A stretch of 7,835 bases of DNA from Burkholderiales bacterium (GTDB lineage Bacteria; Pseudomonadota; Gammaproteobacteria; Burkholderiales; CAIKXV01): assembly GCA_014379045.1 (NCBI GenBank), contig JACMMK010000327.1, positions 1 through 7,835 on the forward strand, read 5' to 3'. This document shows positions 6,592 through 7,835 of the stretch, in pieces (the stretch's first letter is position 1; the number at the start of each line of letters is the position of its first letter). The position numbers were made by a program, and so were the translations under genes. Below the pieces are notes generated by a model. The model worked only from the letters and a program-made list of their open reading frames with translations. It ran no database searches and was not told where the DNA came from.

Positions 6592-6687
6592 TCAATCGAT
6601 CTTCGCGCCGACCGACTTCACGATCTTCGACCACTTGACCATCTCGGCATTGAACAGCTTGCCGAATTCCTCAGGGGTGCCGACGCG
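6592..6687 (-). pseudogene. C-terminal remnant of a second Bug/TctC receptor gene
   Basis: The minus strand encodes VGTPEEFGKLFNAEMVKW followed by SKIVKSVGAKID and a stop, which is the standard C-terminus of Bug/TctC receptors. The intact receptor at 4934-5962 ends in the related pattern TPEQF...VKWARVVKASG..LD. Upstream of about 6687 the frame no longer resembles the family and reaches a stop at 6736-6738, and no other frame continues it. About 90% of the gene is therefore missing: a deletion remnant, not a working gene. It lies just upstream of the deaminase on the same strand, so the two may once have formed an operon. The differences in residues show it is not a recent copy of the intact gene. 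Confidence 0.8.
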
Positions 6688-6909
6688 CGCGCGATGTCTC
6701 GAGCGTACGAAAGAGTCGGGCAGGAACGACCGCGGTCAGCCTCGGCATCGAGGTGCCATCCTCCGACCTCGGGAACGACGATGCTACCATTGGGGCCAAT
6801 CGACCCCGATCCGCCGAACCGCGTGTTCGGCGCGCAGCAACGGCGCGGGTCGCCGACGCTTCGATCAGTCCCACCGTCACGCTCCTTCGACCCGCAGGCA
6901 CCGTCCGTC
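6688..6909. other. Intergenic region before the hydrolase-OsmC gene
   Basis: About 220 bp without a recognisable gene. It should hold the promoter of the plus-strand gene at 6910. The best candidate is an extended -10 (TGC then TACCAT, 6782-6790) with no convincing -35 box. It also holds the break point of the Bug remnant near 6688. Confidence 0.4.
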
Positions 6910-7835
6910 ATGAGTGGCCGTCCCGTAGCGAAGATGATCACGTTTCCCGGGGCGACAGGGGTGGAGCTTGCCGCGCGCCTCGACCTGCCCGACGGCGCAC
7001 CGCGTGCCTATGCGTTGTTCGCGCACTGCTTCACCTGTTCGAAAGACAGCCTGGCGGCCACCCGTATCGGCCGGGAACTCACCGGCCGCGGATTCGCCGT
7101 GCTGCGTTTCGATTTCACCGGGCTGGGCGGCAGCACCGGCGATTTCGCCAACACCGACTTTTCCTCGAACATCGCCGATCTGGTCGCTGCTGCCCATTGG
7201 CTGCGCACCGAGCATCGCGCCCCGAGCGTGCTGATCGGTCACAGCCTGGGCGGCGCCGCCGTGCTGGCCGCCGCCGCACAGATGCCCGAAGCCGTTGCCG
7301 TCGTCACTATCGGCGCACCCTTCGAGCCGGCTCATATCAAGCACCTGCTCGCCCCTGCTCTGCCTGCGCTCGCCGAGCACGGCGAAGCCGAGATCGACCT
7401 TGCAGGCCGACGCTTCCGCATTCGCCGGCAACTGCTCGACGATCTCGACCGCAGCAACAACACCGACTCGATCGGGCATCTGCGCAAGGCCTTGCTGGTC
7501 ATGCACTCGCCGCGCGACTCGACAGTCAACATCGACAATGCACGGCAGATCTACGACACGGCGAAGCATCCGAAGAGCTTCGTGTCGCTCGATGATGCCG
7601 ACCATCTGCTCACACGAAAGATCGATGCACAGTACGTGGCCGAGGTGCTCGGCGCGTGGGCGAGTCGCTACCTCCCGGAACACGAATCTGCGCGGGCACC
7701 TGAGCCGGGGATCGGCGGCGCCGACACCGAAGTGGTCGCCGGCGTGCGGGTCGCGGGCGTACCGGGGGCGCCATTCGCCCAGTCGATCGCGGTCGGGCGC
7801 CACCGTCTGTGCGCAGACGAGCCGGTCGCGGTCGG
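6910..7835 (+). CDS. Bifunctional alpha/beta hydrolase-OsmC family protein (3' end outside window)
   Basis: The frame is open to the window end, giving 308 residues of a longer protein. The N-terminal alpha/beta hydrolase has FAHCFTCSKD (37-46), FDFTGLGGSTGDF (67-79) and the nucleophile elbow GHSLGG (110-115) with Ser112. The likely acid is Asp203 in SPRDS and the base His232 in DADHLL. After a short linker (~255-270) the OsmC part begins; only its first ~38 residues are seen, with the typical IAVGRHRL.ADEP. OsmC domains reduce organic hydroperoxides with two cysteines, which would lie beyond the window. Hydrolase-OsmC fusions of this order are a known family in proteobacteria; their substrate is poorly defined. 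ATG 6910 was chosen as first in frame; ATG 6934 is an alternative, giving a start MITFPG closer to family norms. Neither has a strong ribosome site. Confidence 0.9.
   Translation, partial: MSGRPVAKMITFPGATGVELAARLDLPDGAPRAYALFAHCFTCSKDSLAATRIGRELTGRGFAVLRFDFTGLGGSTGDFANTDFSSNIADLVAAAHWLRTEHRAPSVLIGHSLGGAAVLAAAAQMPEAVAVVTIGAPFEPAHIKHLLAPALPALAEHGEAEIDLAGRRFRIRRQLLDDLDRSNNTDSIGHLRKALLVMHSPRDSTVNIDNARQIYDTAKHPKSFVSLDDADHLLTRKIDAQYVAEVLGAWASRYLPEHESARAPEPGIGGADTEVVAGVRVAGVPGAPFAQSIAVGRHRLCADEPVAV

Noticed and set aside
1..7835. CRISPR arrays, tRNA or rRNA genes
   Set aside because: No regularly spaced repeats, no tRNA cloverleaf with TTCGA arm plus acceptor pairing, and no rRNA sequence were recognised. 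The GGGTTCGAGC near 1313 and on the minus strand near 2038 resembles a T-arm, but no acceptor stem surrounds it.

Overview
The window looks like chromosomal DNA from a GC-rich proteobacterium, most likely a betaproteobacterium of the Burkholderiales type. The reasons are high G+C (68% in the 60 bases I counted inside the first gene), a Bug/TctC-type solute receptor plus the remnant of a second one, and an alpha/beta hydrolase-OsmC fusion. The genus cannot be fixed from the sequence alone.

Layout. Bases 1-1290 hold the 3' part of a chemotaxis kinase gene (cheA), cut by the left window edge. Bases 1291-2440 form an accessory patch with lower G+C in places (50% at 2041-2100, 47% at 2221-2280). 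It holds a secreted DUF302 protein on the minus strand, preceded at 1986-2047 by a structure that matches an integron attC recombination site in detail, and two stretches without recognisable genes. From 2441 to 5962 three plus-strand genes follow: an Fsr-like MFS transporter, an alpha/beta hydrolase with a complete catalytic triad, and a periplasmic Bug-type receptor. A likely terminator lies between the last two. A convergent hairpin at 5983-6030 separates them from a minus-strand zinc-dependent nucleoside/base deaminase (6039-6527). Upstream of the deaminase on the same strand is the last ~32 codons of a second Bug receptor (6592-6687), a clear gene remnant. The window ends inside a plus-strand alpha/beta hydrolase-OsmC fusion gene (6910 onward, 3' end missing).

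How the parts may work together. The MFS transporter and the first hydrolase are 54 bp apart and probably co-transcribed. With the Bug receptor they could form a small uptake-and-hydrolysis set for an organic acid, ester or amide, but the substrate cannot be read from the sequence. The deaminase and the broken Bug gene look like the remains of another transport/catabolism pair. The observation most worth following is the attC-like site with the DUF302 gene behind it and no integrase in view. It suggests a lone cassette or an integrase-less attC cluster (CALIN) fragment beside a chemotaxis locus.
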